In this document: positions 55,171 to 63,989 of the stretch, one piece after another
Layout: each line of letters starts with the position of its first letter
Position numbering within the stretch: position 1 is the stretch's first letter
NCBI RefSeq assembly: GCF_039530285.1
Contig: NZ_BAAAOK010000006.1
Coordinates: forward strand, 310,001-374,000
DNA: 64,000 nt
Direction of reading: 5' to 3'
From: Actinomadura_C alba
Lineage (GTDB): Bacteria > Actinomycetota > Actinomycetes > Streptosporangiales > Streptosporangiaceae
Translations under genes and position numbers: made by a program
The notes under the pieces: generated by a model
Told to the model about the DNA's origin: nothing
What the model saw: the letters and a program-made list of their open reading frames with translations, nothing else
Databases searched by the model: none

Positions 55171-56010
55171 ATGGCGATCGCGCGTGTGAACGGAATCCGG
55201 ATGTACTACCACGTGGCAGGTGAAGGACCACTGATCGTGCTTCTGCACGGCTGGCCGCAGACCGGTCACTGCTGGCGGCACCTGATGGGACCGCTGAGCG
55301 AGAACCACACCGTGGTGGCACCCGATTTGCGCGGGTACGGCCGTACCGACAAACCCGCCGGCGGGTACGACAAGCGCACGATGGCCGACGACGTGCACCG
55401 GCTGGTGGGCTCTCTCGGGTTCGGCTCAGCGACCGTGATCGGCCATGACCGGGGCGCCCGGGTCGCGCACCGCTGGGCCCTCGACCACCCCGGCGACGTG
55501 GAGCGGCTCGTCGTCATGGACATCATCCCGACCCGGGAGATGTGGCGCCGGATGGACGCGGACCTGGCCCAGCGCACCTGGCACTGGCTGTTCCATCTGC
55601 AACCGGACCTGCCGGAGCTCATCGATATCGGCGCCTACGTGCGTCACATGATCCGGCAGTGGGCGCACATCCCACTGCCGGACGAGGACGTCGAGGAGTA
55701 CGTACGGGCGTTCTCGGCGGTGGGCGCGGCACGGGCCGGCTTCGCCGACTACCGCGCGGCGTTCGCGGGCGACGCCGAACACGACGAAGACGACGCGGGG
55801 CGCCGGCTGACGATGCCGGTGCGGGTCCTCTGGGGAGAGCACAGCTTCCTGCAGACCCTCGACCCGGTGGCGATCTGGCGCGACTACGCCGAGGACGTGA
55901 CCGGGACGGTGATCGAGGACTGCGGGCACTTCCTCGCCGAGGAGCAGCCCGCCAGGGTCCTCGAAGAACTCGCCCTTCCCGCCCGGCGAGGGGTCAGACG
56001 CGTTCGATGA
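55171..56010 (+). CDS. Alpha/beta hydrolase, fluoroacetate dehalogenase-like
   Basis: A 279-residue alpha/beta-hydrolase with an Asp nucleophile: GHDRGARVAHR places Asp93 at the elbow, and the Arg pair (94/97) fits the carboxylate-binding pair of fluoroacetate dehalogenases. HGWPQTGHCWRHL (oxyanion), RGYGRTDKP, the WHWLFHLQPDLPE pocket segment and terminal His (DCGHFLAEEQP) agree. It may split C-F/C-halogen bonds of haloacids, or be an epoxide hydrolase; the Asp and Arg pattern favours the former. AAGGGG precedes the ATG. The 3' end overlaps the convergent thiolase by 17 bases. Confidence 0.88.
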   Translation: MAIARVNGIRMYYHVAGEGPLIVLLHGWPQTGHCWRHLMGPLSENHTVVAPDLRGYGRTDKPAGGYDKRTMADDVHRLVGSLGFGSATVIGHDRGARVAHRWALDHPGDVERLVVMDIIPTREMWRRMDADLAQRTWHWLFHLQPDLPELIDIGAYVRHMIRQWAHIPLPDEDVEEYVRAFSAVGAARAGFADYRAAFAGDAEHDEDDAGRRLTMPVRVLWGEHSFLQTLDPVAIWRDYAEDVTGTVIEDCGHFLAEEQPARVLEELALPARRGVRRVR

Positions 56011-57127
56011 TGGTGGCGTTGGCCTGGCCGCCGCCCTCGCACATCGTCTGCAGGCCGTACCGGCCGCCGGTGCGCTCCAGCTCGTGCACCAGCTTGGTCA
56101 TGAGCACCCCACCGGTGGCGCCGAGCGGGTGGCCGAGCGCAATCGCGCCGCCGTTCGGGTTGGTCTTCTCCAGCGAGGCGCCGGTCTCGCGTGACCACGC
56201 AAGCGGCACCGGGGCGAAGGCCTCGTTGACCTCGAAGACATCGATGTCGTCGATGGACAGCCCGGAGCGCTTCAGCGCCTTCTCAGTCGCCGGGATCGGG
56301 CCGGTCAGCATGTAGACCGGGTCCGAGCCGCACACCGAGAGCGTGTGGATGCGCGCCCGTGGGGTGAGGTTGTGCTGCTTGACGGCCTCCTCGGAGGCGA
56401 TGAGCAGTGCCGAGGCGCCGACCGAGATCTGCGAGGCCACCGCCGCGGTGATCTCCCAGCCGTCGCGCAGTGCCTGGAGACCGGCCATCTTCTCCAGCGA
56501 GGTGTCGGCGCGTGCGCCCTCGTCCTTGACCAGCCCGGCCAGGGGTGCGATCTCGCGATCGAAGTATCCGGCCTCGATGGCCTTGACCGCGCGCCGGTGG
56601 CTCTCCAGCGCGAAGGCCTCCAGGTCACCGCGCTTGAACCCCCACTTCTCGCACATGAGCTGCGCCCCGCGGAACTGGGAGACCTCCTGCTTGCCGTACC
56701 GCTCGGCCCACCCTTCACCCCACGGGAGACCGGTGTTCGGCGCGACGGAGGCGCCCATCGGGACCATGGCCATGTTCTCGACGCCGGCGGCCACGACGAG
56801 GTCCTGCGTACCGGACAGCACCGCCTGAGCGGCGAAGTGGATGGACTGCTGGGACGAGCCGCACTGCCGGTCGATGGTGACACCGGGCACGTTCTCGGGC
56901 AGGCCCGCGGACAGCCACGCGGTGCGGGCGATGTCGAGGGTCTGCGCACCCACCTGCATGACGCAGCCCATGATCACGTCTTCCACGGCCGCCGGGTCGA
57001 CCCCCGTACGGTTCACGAGCTCCTTGAGCACATGAGCGCCGAGGTCGGCGGAGTGAACGTCTTTGAGGGCGCCCTTCTTGGTGCCCACGGGGGTACGGAC
57101 CGCACCGACGATGTATGCCTCGGCCAC
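55994..57127 (-). CDS. Acetyl-CoA acetyltransferase / 3-ketoacyl-CoA thiolase
   Basis: A 377-residue thiolase. The acyl-enzyme Cys89 is in IDRQCGSSQQSIHFAAQ, and the catalytic His and second Cys are in NGGAIALGHPLGATGG and TMCEGGGQANATII near the C-terminus, so all active-site parts are present. It cleaves 3-ketoacyl-CoA with CoA or condenses two acetyl-CoA. GTG at 57127 has a GGAGG site. Together with the FadE and hydratase genes at 51.6-54.4 kb it could complete a beta-oxidation set, although no hydroxyacyl-CoA dehydrogenase is in the window. Confidence 0.95.
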   Translation of the reverse strand: MAEAYIVGAVRTPVGTKKGALKDVHSADLGAHVLKELVNRTGVDPAAVEDVIMGCVMQVGAQTLDIARTAWLSAGLPENVPGVTIDRQCGSSQQSIHFAAQAVLSGTQDLVVAAGVENMAMVPMGASVAPNTGLPWGEGWAERYGKQEVSQFRGAQLMCEKWGFKRGDLEAFALESHRRAVKAIEAGYFDREIAPLAGLVKDEGARADTSLEKMAGLQALRDGWEITAAVASQISVGASALLIASEEAVKQHNLTPRARIHTLSVCGSDPVYMLTGPIPATEKALKRSGLSIDDIDVFEVNEAFAPVPLAWSRETGASLEKTNPNGGAIALGHPLGATGGVLMTKLVHELERTGGRYGLQTMCEGGGQANATIIERV

Positions 57128-57271
57128 AGCGCCTCCAAGTCGAGGTAGGTTTTCCGTGCGAGAAACCGAGCGGGATTCGGTCAGTACGAGGTTACCCCGA
57201 TCCGGCCGGAAATCCGTATGACCCTCCTCTCTCCGGCATCGCCGGGCACGCGCGAGGATCCGGCGGCCCGC

Positions 57272-59299
57272 TCACGTGGCCAGTGATGCCCTGCCGGTCG
57301 GGAGCAGGTCGGCGTCGTCCCACAGGGACTCCCGGGACAGCCGGACGAGCAACTCCAGCAGTTCGGGACAGTCCTCGGGCGACCAGTCCGCCAGTAGCCG
57401 GACCAGCACCTCCCGCATCGACTCGTGCAATCGTTCCGTGACCACCTTCCCCGCATCGGTGATCAGAAGATCGGCGTCGCCATGGCTGACCAGGCCTTCG
57501 GCGATGAGCCGATTGACGTACGGGCGCCCCTCGTCCACCGTCTCGCCGGCCCACTCGGCGAGTGCGGTGGGTGAGACGGCCCCGAGCCGTTCGATGCGGC
57601 ACAGCATCCACAGGCTGGACGGAGGGCAGTCGACGCCGATCTGCGCGCCGAGGTCGCGATACACCTCCCGCACCGCCTGCCGGGCCTCCGGGTCATTGCG
57701 GAGCAGCCGGAAGATCATGCGTTCGATCTCGCTCCGCGATGAGCAACCGGTCGGTGCGCCACCGAGGCAGTGACCGAGATCGGAACCCTGCATCGTGACA
57801 CGCGCCGACACTTCGCGCAGGATGAGCGCGAGGAGCACCCCGGCCAGCACGACGGGAATGGCGACCTCGAACATCGTGTGGAACGACCGGGCATAGGCGT
57901 CGATGAACTCCCCTCGCTGGGCCGGCGGCAACCGGCGGAGCGCCGTCGGGTCGTGCTGGATCGACTCCGGGTTGAAGCCCACCGGCAGCGTGGCGCCGCT
58001 CAGCGCCTCGGCCACCCGGAGGTTCAGCCGGTGGCTGAAGATCGCGTTGAAGATCGTGATGCCCATCAGCGCGCCGATGGACCGCAGCAACGTCACGCCG
58101 GAGGTCGCCACCCCCAGGTCGCGATAGTCGACCGCGTTCTGTACCGCCATCACCGGCACCTGGACGGCCAGACCGAGCCCGATCCCCAGCATGCAGAGGG
58201 AAAGGGCCATCTCGAACGTCGACGTCGTCGTGCTCACCCCGGAGAGCAGGATCAGCGCCATCGTCGTGATCAGCATTCCGGCGACCAGGTAGACGCGGTA
58301 CCGGCCGCTCGCACCGATCAGGTAGCCGGTCAGGACCGAGAACGCGAGCAGGGGCAATACCAGCGGAAGCAGATGGACCCCGGAGATCGTGGCGGATGCT
58401 CCGCTCACGGCCTGCAGCAGGGCCGGCAGGTACGTGATGCTGCCGAACAACACGAAGCCCACGACGAAGTCGATCGCACCGCCGACGACGAAGACCGGGT
58501 TGCGGAACAGCCGCGGAGGCAGAGCGGGCTCCCGCATGCGGCGCTCGGTGAACCACCAGGCCAGCGTCATCACCACGCCGGCCGAGCCGGTCAGGAGCAC
58601 CCGGTAGTCGGACCAGTGGTAGCGCACCAGGCCGAGGACCGTCAGCAGGATGAGGCACATCGCGACGGCCAGCAACGCCATGCCCATGTAGTTGACGGAA
58701 CGTCGCTCGCGCTCGGGCCGCTCCGGTAGCACGATCGCGAGCGTGGTGAGGATCACCACGCAGATCGGCAGGTTGACAAGGAAGATCCACCGCCACGACA
58801 ACTGGTCGGTGAAGAACCCTCCGAACACCGGCCCGGTGACACTGCACACCCCGTAGATCGCGCCGAGGATACCCAGATAGCGGCTGCGCTCACGAGGCGG
58901 GAACAGTTCGCGGACCATGGCGAGGGTCAGCACGATGACACCACCGGCCCCCAGCCCCTGCAGGACCCGGAAGCCGATCAACGAGTCCATGCTCCATGCC
59001 TGGCCGCAGAGAGCCGACCCGGCGAAGAAGAGCCCGATCGCCACCATGAGCAGCGGCTTGCGGCCGAGTTGATCACCGAGCCGGCCCCATGTCACCGCAG
59101 AGGCGATCATGGCCAGCAGGTACGCGGTGATCACCCAGCACTCCGGCCGCAGGCCCTTGAACTCACCGTTCATCACCGGCAGCGCCGTGCACGGGATCGT
59201 CTGATCCAACGCGGCGAGCAGCATGGCGACCATGAGCACACCGACCGAGACCGTTCGGCCCTGTGCGCTCAAGGGAGTGTGCTCAGGCTGGACTTGCAT
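57272..59299 (-). CDS. DHA2 drug exporter (EmrB/QacA-like) fused to a MarR-like domain
   Basis: A 675-residue fusion. Residues 15-510 are a 14-TM DHA2 transporter: ALDQTIPCTALPVM, motif A GRLGDQLGRKPLLM, and the motif-C-like GAIYGVCSVTGPVFGG. Residues 528-675 are a cytoplasmic winged-helix domain of MarR type (LWMLCRIERLGAVSPTALAEWAG; GRPYVNRLIAEGLVSHGDADLLITDAGKVV). Export of lipophilic compounds is likely; the extra domain may sense substrate or regulate. ATG at 59299 was chosen because the membrane segment starts 15 residues later. It is divergent from the small genes at 59469. Confidence 0.92.
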   Translation of the reverse strand: MQVQPEHTPLSAQGRTVSVGVLMVAMLLAALDQTIPCTALPVMNGEFKGLRPECWVITAYLLAMIASAVTWGRLGDQLGRKPLLMVAIGLFFAGSALCGQAWSMDSLIGFRVLQGLGAGGVIVLTLAMVRELFPPRERSRYLGILGAIYGVCSVTGPVFGGFFTDQLSWRWIFLVNLPICVVILTTLAIVLPERPERERRSVNYMGMALLAVAMCLILLTVLGLVRYHWSDYRVLLTGSAGVVMTLAWWFTERRMREPALPPRLFRNPVFVVGGAIDFVVGFVLFGSITYLPALLQAVSGASATISGVHLLPLVLPLLAFSVLTGYLIGASGRYRVYLVAGMLITTMALILLSGVSTTTSTFEMALSLCMLGIGLGLAVQVPVMAVQNAVDYRDLGVATSGVTLLRSIGALMGITIFNAIFSHRLNLRVAEALSGATLPVGFNPESIQHDPTALRRLPPAQRGEFIDAYARSFHTMFEVAIPVVLAGVLLALILREVSARVTMQGSDLGHCLGGAPTGCSSRSEIERMIFRLLRNDPEARQAVREVYRDLGAQIGVDCPPSSLWMLCRIERLGAVSPTALAEWAGETVDEGRPYVNRLIAEGLVSHGDADLLITDAGKVVTERLHESMREVLVRLLADWSPEDCPELLELLVRLSRESLWDDADLLPTGRASLAT

Positions 59300-59468
59300 C
59301 CCCCGCGATCCCCCGGTTACGTACGGCAACGAAGACCTACCCGGTTCCCCGGCACCCTGACCACACGAACCGGCGATGAGCGGGTCCGGATGCGGTGATC
59401 TGTCGATAATGGAGGCCGGCATTGACGGCACAGGGTGGCGAACGGCCCCCAGAGGAGGCGACGCGATC

Positions 59469-59510
59469 ATGAGCGAACCAGGCGAGCCGCCCCGCGAGGT
59501 GTGCTCGTGA
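59469..59510 (+). CDS. Candidate 13-codon leader ORF
   Basis: An ATG at 59469 lies after a strong GAGGAGG (59453-59459). The frame reads MSEPGEPPREVCS and stops at TGA 59508-59510, overlapping the GTG of the next small gene (GTGA). It may drive coupled translation of the membrane protein downstream and not make a functional peptide. Confidence 0.45.
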   Translation: MSEPGEPPREVCS

Positions 59511-59668
59511 CCACCGACCTGATCGCACTCCTCGTGGTGGCGATCCTCTGTGCCTTCTGCATCCGGTGGGTCAGCGTGAGGTTGCGGTTCCCGGTGCCCG
59601 CGTACATGACCGTCATCTTCGTGTTCGTGCTGGTGGTCGCGGCTCTGTACGGTCGAAGCCTCGATTAG
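59507..59668 (+). CDS. Small membrane protein (53 aa)
   Basis: A 53-residue protein with two membrane segments (about residues 5-20 and 33-47) separated by a basic loop (RWVSVRLRFPVP). GTG at 59507 overlaps the stop of the 13-codon leader frame, with a GAGGTG site about 9 bases upstream. No family is recognised. It is divergent from the DHA2 exporter gene and could be a small regulator or a stress-linked protein. Confidence 0.62.
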   Translation: MTTDLIALLVVAILCAFCIRWVSVRLRFPVPAYMTVIFVFVLVVAALYGRSLD

Positions 59669-59747
59669 CCCAAAATGGTCTGAACTTCCGCACAATTCGC
59701 GGAGTCTTACCCATAAGGGCTTTACGCCGGGCGACGGGAGACCAGAC

Positions 59748-60509
59748 GTGCCCCACAGGACCCTCGGGACGGAGGCGACGGTCACTGACGATGCGCTGAG
59801 CGCCGACCTCAGCCGTCTGGTGGACTTCGCCGAACCGGCTCTCGACGATGTGTGCCTCGACATCTCCCTCAACTGCCGGCGGCTCGCCGAGGCGATGGCC
59901 CCGCGCACCCGCGCCGTCACCGTCGTCGACGCGGCCCCCCAGCCGACGCGGCCGGCGGGCCCGCCGGCCCTGACGGTACGGGCCGACGCCGGCGCCCTCC
60001 CCTACCGCGACGACTCGTTCTCGCTGGTCACCGTGCGGTGGTGCCTGTACCGCCTGGCCGACCCGCGCCAGGCGCTGCGCGAGATGCTCCGCGTGTGCCG
60101 GCCCGGCGGCCGCCTGATCATCGCGGACATGGTCCGCAGACCCTCGACCGGCGACCGGGATCGGCTCGAACGGCTCCGCGACCCCGGCCACCCGTCCACT
60201 CCCTCCATGGACGGGCTCACCGAACTGCTCGCCGACGTGGGCGCCGAGGTCCGCCGTCTCGACATCTTCACCATCGAGCGGCCCGCCGAGCCGTGGCTGG
60301 CCGGCGCCTTCGACGAGAGAGCCGCCGTCCAGGTCCGCCAAGCGCTCACCGCCGAGGTCGACGGGGGACCCAAGACGGGTGCCCGGCCACGAGTGATCGG
60401 CGGAGAGCTGTGGTTCACGCAGTCACTGGCCCATGTCGCCGCCGCACCGGTGGGACGGCCGGATCGAGCCGACGAGCCGGGCCCCCCACACCTCACCAGC
60501 GGCCACTGA
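59748..60509 (+). CDS. SAM-methyltransferase-like protein with degenerate motif I
   Basis: A 253-residue protein with a methyltransferase type 11 core: ADAGALPYRDDSFSLVTVRWCLYRLADPRQALREMLRVCRPGGRLIIADM is clear (given in outline). Motif I, expected near residue 38, reads CLDISLNCRRLAEAM and lacks the usual GxGxG loop, so SAM binding may be altered or absent. The C-terminal part (WFTQSLAHVA) is distinctive. GTG at 59748 has a GGGAGA site. It is probably an inactive or specialised methyltransferase. Confidence 0.85.
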   Translation: MPHRTLGTEATVTDDALSADLSRLVDFAEPALDDVCLDISLNCRRLAEAMAPRTRAVTVVDAAPQPTRPAGPPALTVRADAGALPYRDDSFSLVTVRWCLYRLADPRQALREMLRVCRPGGRLIIADMVRRPSTGDRDRLERLRDPGHPSTPSMDGLTELLADVGAEVRRLDIFTIERPAEPWLAGAFDERAAVQVRQALTAEVDGGPKTGARPRVIGGELWFTQSLAHVAAAPVGRPDRADEPGPPHLTSGH

Positions 60510-60546
60510 ACGACGACGACCGAACGACCGGCCACTGGACGGCGGG

Positions 60547-61566
60547 CTACCGAACGACCAGGACCGCGGCGCCGTTCACCCGGTCCGCGGCCAGATCCGT
60601 GAGCGCCCGGTCGGCGTCGGCCAGATCGTACGGCGTGGTCGCCACCGAGAGCCGCGGGGGCTCGGCCCGCGCGAATGTGTCGGCGAGACGAAGGAACTCC
60701 TCGCCGTCGGCGCGGGTGTTGGCCGTGACCGACCGGATCTGCCGCTCCTGGAACAGATGCCGCTGGTAGTCGAGTACCGGCACATCGGAGAGGTGGATTC
60801 CGGCGATCGCGAGCGTGCCGCCCCGGTCGAGCCGTTCCAGCGCGGCCGGTACGAGCCCGCCGGCCGGCGCGAACATGATCGCCGAGTCGAGCGGCTCGGG
60901 CGCCGCGTCGAAGGAGTCGCCGGCGGAGGACGCCCCGAGGGCCAGCGCCAGCGACCGCGCTTCGGCCGACCGGGTGAAGACGTGCACCGTGGCGCCCTCG
61001 GCCAGCGCGACCTGCGCAGCGAGATGGGCTGATCCGCCGAATCCCCAGATGCCGAGCCGCCCGCCCGGAGGCAGCGCGGCCCGGCGCAACGCCCTGTAGC
61101 CGATGATCCCCGCGCACAGCAACGGCGCGACGTCGACGTCGTTCCAGGCCGGCGGCAGCGCGTAGACGTACGCCTCGGGCGCGACGGTGTACTCGGCGTA
61201 GCCGCCGTGCGCGTCCCACCCGGTGTACGTCGATGACGGGCACAGGTTCTCCGCGCCCCTGCGGCAGTACGCGCACGAACCACAGGTACCCCGCAGCCAC
61301 GCCACTCCGACGCGGTCTCCGACGGCGAACCGCCGCGCACCATCGCCCGTGCCGACGACCTCGCCGACGATCTCGTGTCCCGGGGTCACGCCCGGCAGGT
61401 GCGGCGGCAGGTCACCCTCGGCGACGTGCAGGTCCGTACGGCACACCCCGCACGCGCTCACCCGCACCAGCAGCTCCCCCGGCCCCGGCTCCGGCACGTC
61501 CCGATCGATCAGCCGAAGCGGCCCGCCGGCCATGGCCCCCGGCCGCTCGACCACCCAAGCCCGCAT
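60547..61566 (-). CDS. Zinc-dependent alcohol dehydrogenase (medium-chain)
   Basis: A 339-residue MDR-family dehydrogenase. Catalytic zinc ligands lie in ACGVCRTDLHVAEGD and GVTPGHEIVGEV; the structural zinc lobe is CGSCAYCRRGAENLC. The Rossmann loop is GIWGFGGSAHLAAQVA, slightly atypical (GxGGxA). It should oxidise an alcohol with NAD(P), similar to AdhA of the YogA type. ATG at 61566 is the start; the ribosome site is weak. The gene ends 37 bases from the convergent methyltransferase-like gene. Confidence 0.93.
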   Translation of the reverse strand: MRAWVVERPGAMAGGPLRLIDRDVPEPGPGELLVRVSACGVCRTDLHVAEGDLPPHLPGVTPGHEIVGEVVGTGDGARRFAVGDRVGVAWLRGTCGSCAYCRRGAENLCPSSTYTGWDAHGGYAEYTVAPEAYVYALPPAWNDVDVAPLLCAGIIGYRALRRAALPPGGRLGIWGFGGSAHLAAQVALAEGATVHVFTRSAEARSLALALGASSAGDSFDAAPEPLDSAIMFAPAGGLVPAALERLDRGGTLAIAGIHLSDVPVLDYQRHLFQERQIRSVTANTRADGEEFLRLADTFARAEPPRLSVATTPYDLADADRALTDLAADRVNGAAVLVVR

Positions 61567-61651
61567 ATGCCCACCGTAGAGCTCGCACGAAAGAAACCAG
61601 GACAGCAAGCGCGGCAACGGCGAGCCACCACCACGCGAGCGACCCCTGCTC

Positions 61652-61702
61652 ATCGCGCCGAAGGCGCTCCAGGCAGATCCCGCGCGATCGCGCCGAAGGC
61701 GC
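61652..61702. repeat. Two copies of a 16-base hairpin repeat
   Basis: ATCGCGCCGAAGGCGC occurs at 61652-61667 and 61687-61702, 35 bases apart. Each copy folds as GCGCC-GAA-GGCGC. They lie in the 212-base gap between the PP2C gene (same strand, upstream) and the alcohol dehydrogenase gene. They could be terminators for the PP2C gene or a small interspersed repeat. Confidence 0.65.
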
Positions 61703-61778
61703 ACCAAAGCGGGATGCGGAGCGAGCTCGCAGGCCGAGCAGCCCGAGCCGTTAGGCGAGGGCGTCGTGAGGAATGCCG

Positions 61779-63989
61779 TTAACGCAGCGGCAGTTCGAAC
61801 CACACCGCCTTGCCGTCCTTGGTCGGCCGTGATCCCCACCGGGTCGCGAGCTGGTCGACGAGGTAGAGCCCTCGCCCGCCCTCGTCGGTCTCGCCGGCGC
61901 TGCGAATGCGCGGAAGCCGCATGTCGGAGTCGAACACCTCGACCCAGATCGATTCGGCGCCGCGGCGCAGTCGCAGCCGGAACTCCTTGGACACCGGTTC
62001 ACGGCGGTGCAGGTCGCCAAGGTCCCATGGCGTCTCGTCGAACGCGAAGACCTGGGCGCCCTCGAGGACGAGTTCCCGCGTGGGTGCCGGCGAGGCGGCG
62101 TGCAGGACGACGTTGGTGACGACCTCGGACACCAGCAGGCAGGCGAGTTCGGCCTTGTCGTCGACCATGCCCCAGGCGGCGAACGTCTCAGCGGCCATCC
62201 GCCGCGCTTCGGACACCATGATCGGCTCGGCGGAGAAGGCGCGTTGCTCGACCGCGAGCTCCTCGGCGGACGTGCGGACCACAACGATGGCGGCGTCGTC
62301 GTCGATGTCACCGGGGACGGCCTGGTAGGCGGCGTCGGCGATGCTCTCGACGTCGCGCCGGGCCACCGCCGCGACGGCGTCGCGCAGCATCTGCCGGGAC
62401 TGCTCCCGGGTGTAGTAGTCGCCGTCCTCCTTGGGCCGCCGCTCGATCAGCCCGTCGGTGTAGAGGATGAACGTGGCCCCCGGCTTGAGCTCGCAGGTCT
62501 CCTCGTTGAACAGGATGTCGCCCCCGACGCCGGGGCCGCGCACGCCGAGCATCGCGCCCTTGCTGTTCAGCTCGAGGTCGGAGACCTCACCGTCGACGAT
62601 GAGCAGCGGTGGATCATGGCCGGCGTTCGCGAACGACAGCGTTCGCGACCAGGCGTCGTAGACGAAGTAGGTGCATGAGACGAGTGGTGGACGTACGGTC
62701 TCGTCGCCGTAACGGGGACGGTCCGGACGCTCCATCGTGCGCACCCACTCGTCGAGCTTACGCAGGATGTCGGCGGGCGACTTGTCGTCCTGGGCGAAGG
62801 CGCGCAGGGCCGCGCGCAGCTGTCCCATGATGGCGGCGGCCCGGGCGCCGCGGCCCTCGACGTCGCCGATGACGATGCCGACGCGGCCGGCCGACAGCGG
62901 GATGACGTCGTACCAGTCGCCCCCCACCTGGGTCTGGACCCCGTGACCGTGCGACTCGAGCGGTTTCGCGGGCTCGTAGCGCCATGCGATCTTGAGCCCG
63001 TCGAGCTTGGGCGGCAGGTCACCGGGCAGCAGGTTCTTCTGGAAGGCCAGGGCGGTCTCGCGCTCCTCTTCGAAGAGCATCGCGTTGTCGATGGCCAGCG
63101 CGACCCGGCTGGCGATGGCGCCGACCAGGTCGCGGTCGAAGCCGTCGTAGTGCGGGTCGGGCCGCTTGCTGAGATTGGACAGCGCGAGGCTCATGACCCC
63201 GAGGAGCTCACCGCGGGCCAGCAGCGGGGCGGCGATCACCGAGGTGATGCCCATGTCGTCACCGAGCCGCTGGCTGGACTCGGTCGGCGCGGAGAACCGG
63301 TGCTGCACGATGTCCTCGACGAGCACGGCGTCGCGCCGGTTCATCGCCTTGGCGCAGAAGTGCTCGGCCGGATAGAAGATCGGTTCGTCGACCTCGGCCC
63401 ACGTGCCGGGCGGCGGGGCCCAGCCGGCGGCGTGCCGGGAGACCCTGCGGAAGAGCCGGTCACCGGCGAAGAGGTCGATGAAGACGTGGTCGGCGAACTG
63501 CGGGACGAGGGTGTCGGCCACGCGGCGCAGCGTCTGCTCCAGCTCGAGTGACGCCGAGAGGCGCTCGCCGATCCGGTCCAGCAGCCCGTACCGGTCCTGG
63601 TCGCGTTGGTTGCTGCGAAGCGCCTCACGGGCGAAGATCACGATGCCGTCGATGGCACCGGAGGGGTGCCGCAGGGGTACGGCGTGCGCACGCGTGTAGA
63701 CGGTGCTGCCATCGCCGCGCACGTTTGAGAAGGTGCCTTCCCAGACGCCGCCCTTGAGCACGTGCCGGGCGAGCTCGGTCGCCTGGTCGTGGTCCTCTTC
63801 GGCGATGCTCAGGGACAGCACGGAGTGGCCGACGTACTCCTCGCCGTAGCCGAACAGATCCGCGGCGAACGCGTTGCCGTAGATGACGTTGCTGAAGCGG
63901 TCACAGACGATGACCGCCATCTCCATCTGGCCGAGGACGGTCTCTGGCGGCAGCAGGGACTCGAAGGGCGACTCCCCCCAACGCTTCAT
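61779..63989 (-). CDS. PAS-GAF-PP2C (SpoIIE)-HATPase sensor protein
   Basis: A 736-residue regulator. PAS is at about 17-125 (VLGQMEMAVIVCDRFSNVIYGN), GAF at about 150-310 (GITSVIAAPLLARGELLGVMS) and the SpoIIE/PP2C phosphatase at about 330-565 (TQVGGDWYDVIPL, GIVIGDVEGRGARAAAIMG, FANAGHDPPLLI, FILYTDGLIERR). A C-terminal GHKL ATPase occupies 590-736 (ELACLLVSEVVTNVVLHA; GGRGLYLVDQLA). Such proteins act as combined phosphatase and anti-sigma kinase in partner-switching control. All key residues are present. The start at 63989 is inside the window, but a longer upstream start cannot be excluded. Confidence 0.94.
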   Translation of the reverse strand: MKRWGESPFESLLPPETVLGQMEMAVIVCDRFSNVIYGNAFAADLFGYGEEYVGHSVLSLSIAEEDHDQATELARHVLKGGVWEGTFSNVRGDGSTVYTRAHAVPLRHPSGAIDGIVIFAREALRSNQRDQDRYGLLDRIGERLSASLELEQTLRRVADTLVPQFADHVFIDLFAGDRLFRRVSRHAAGWAPPPGTWAEVDEPIFYPAEHFCAKAMNRRDAVLVEDIVQHRFSAPTESSQRLGDDMGITSVIAAPLLARGELLGVMSLALSNLSKRPDPHYDGFDRDLVGAIASRVALAIDNAMLFEEERETALAFQKNLLPGDLPPKLDGLKIAWRYEPAKPLESHGHGVQTQVGGDWYDVIPLSAGRVGIVIGDVEGRGARAAAIMGQLRAALRAFAQDDKSPADILRKLDEWVRTMERPDRPRYGDETVRPPLVSCTYFVYDAWSRTLSFANAGHDPPLLIVDGEVSDLELNSKGAMLGVRGPGVGGDILFNEETCELKPGATFILYTDGLIERRPKEDGDYYTREQSRQMLRDAVAAVARRDVESIADAAYQAVPGDIDDDAAIVVVRTSAEELAVEQRAFSAEPIMVSEARRMAAETFAAWGMVDDKAELACLLVSEVVTNVVLHAASPAPTRELVLEGAQVFAFDETPWDLGDLHRREPVSKEFRLRLRRGAESIWVEVFDSDMRLPRIRSAGETDEGGRGLYLVDQLATRWGSRPTKDGKAVWFELPLR

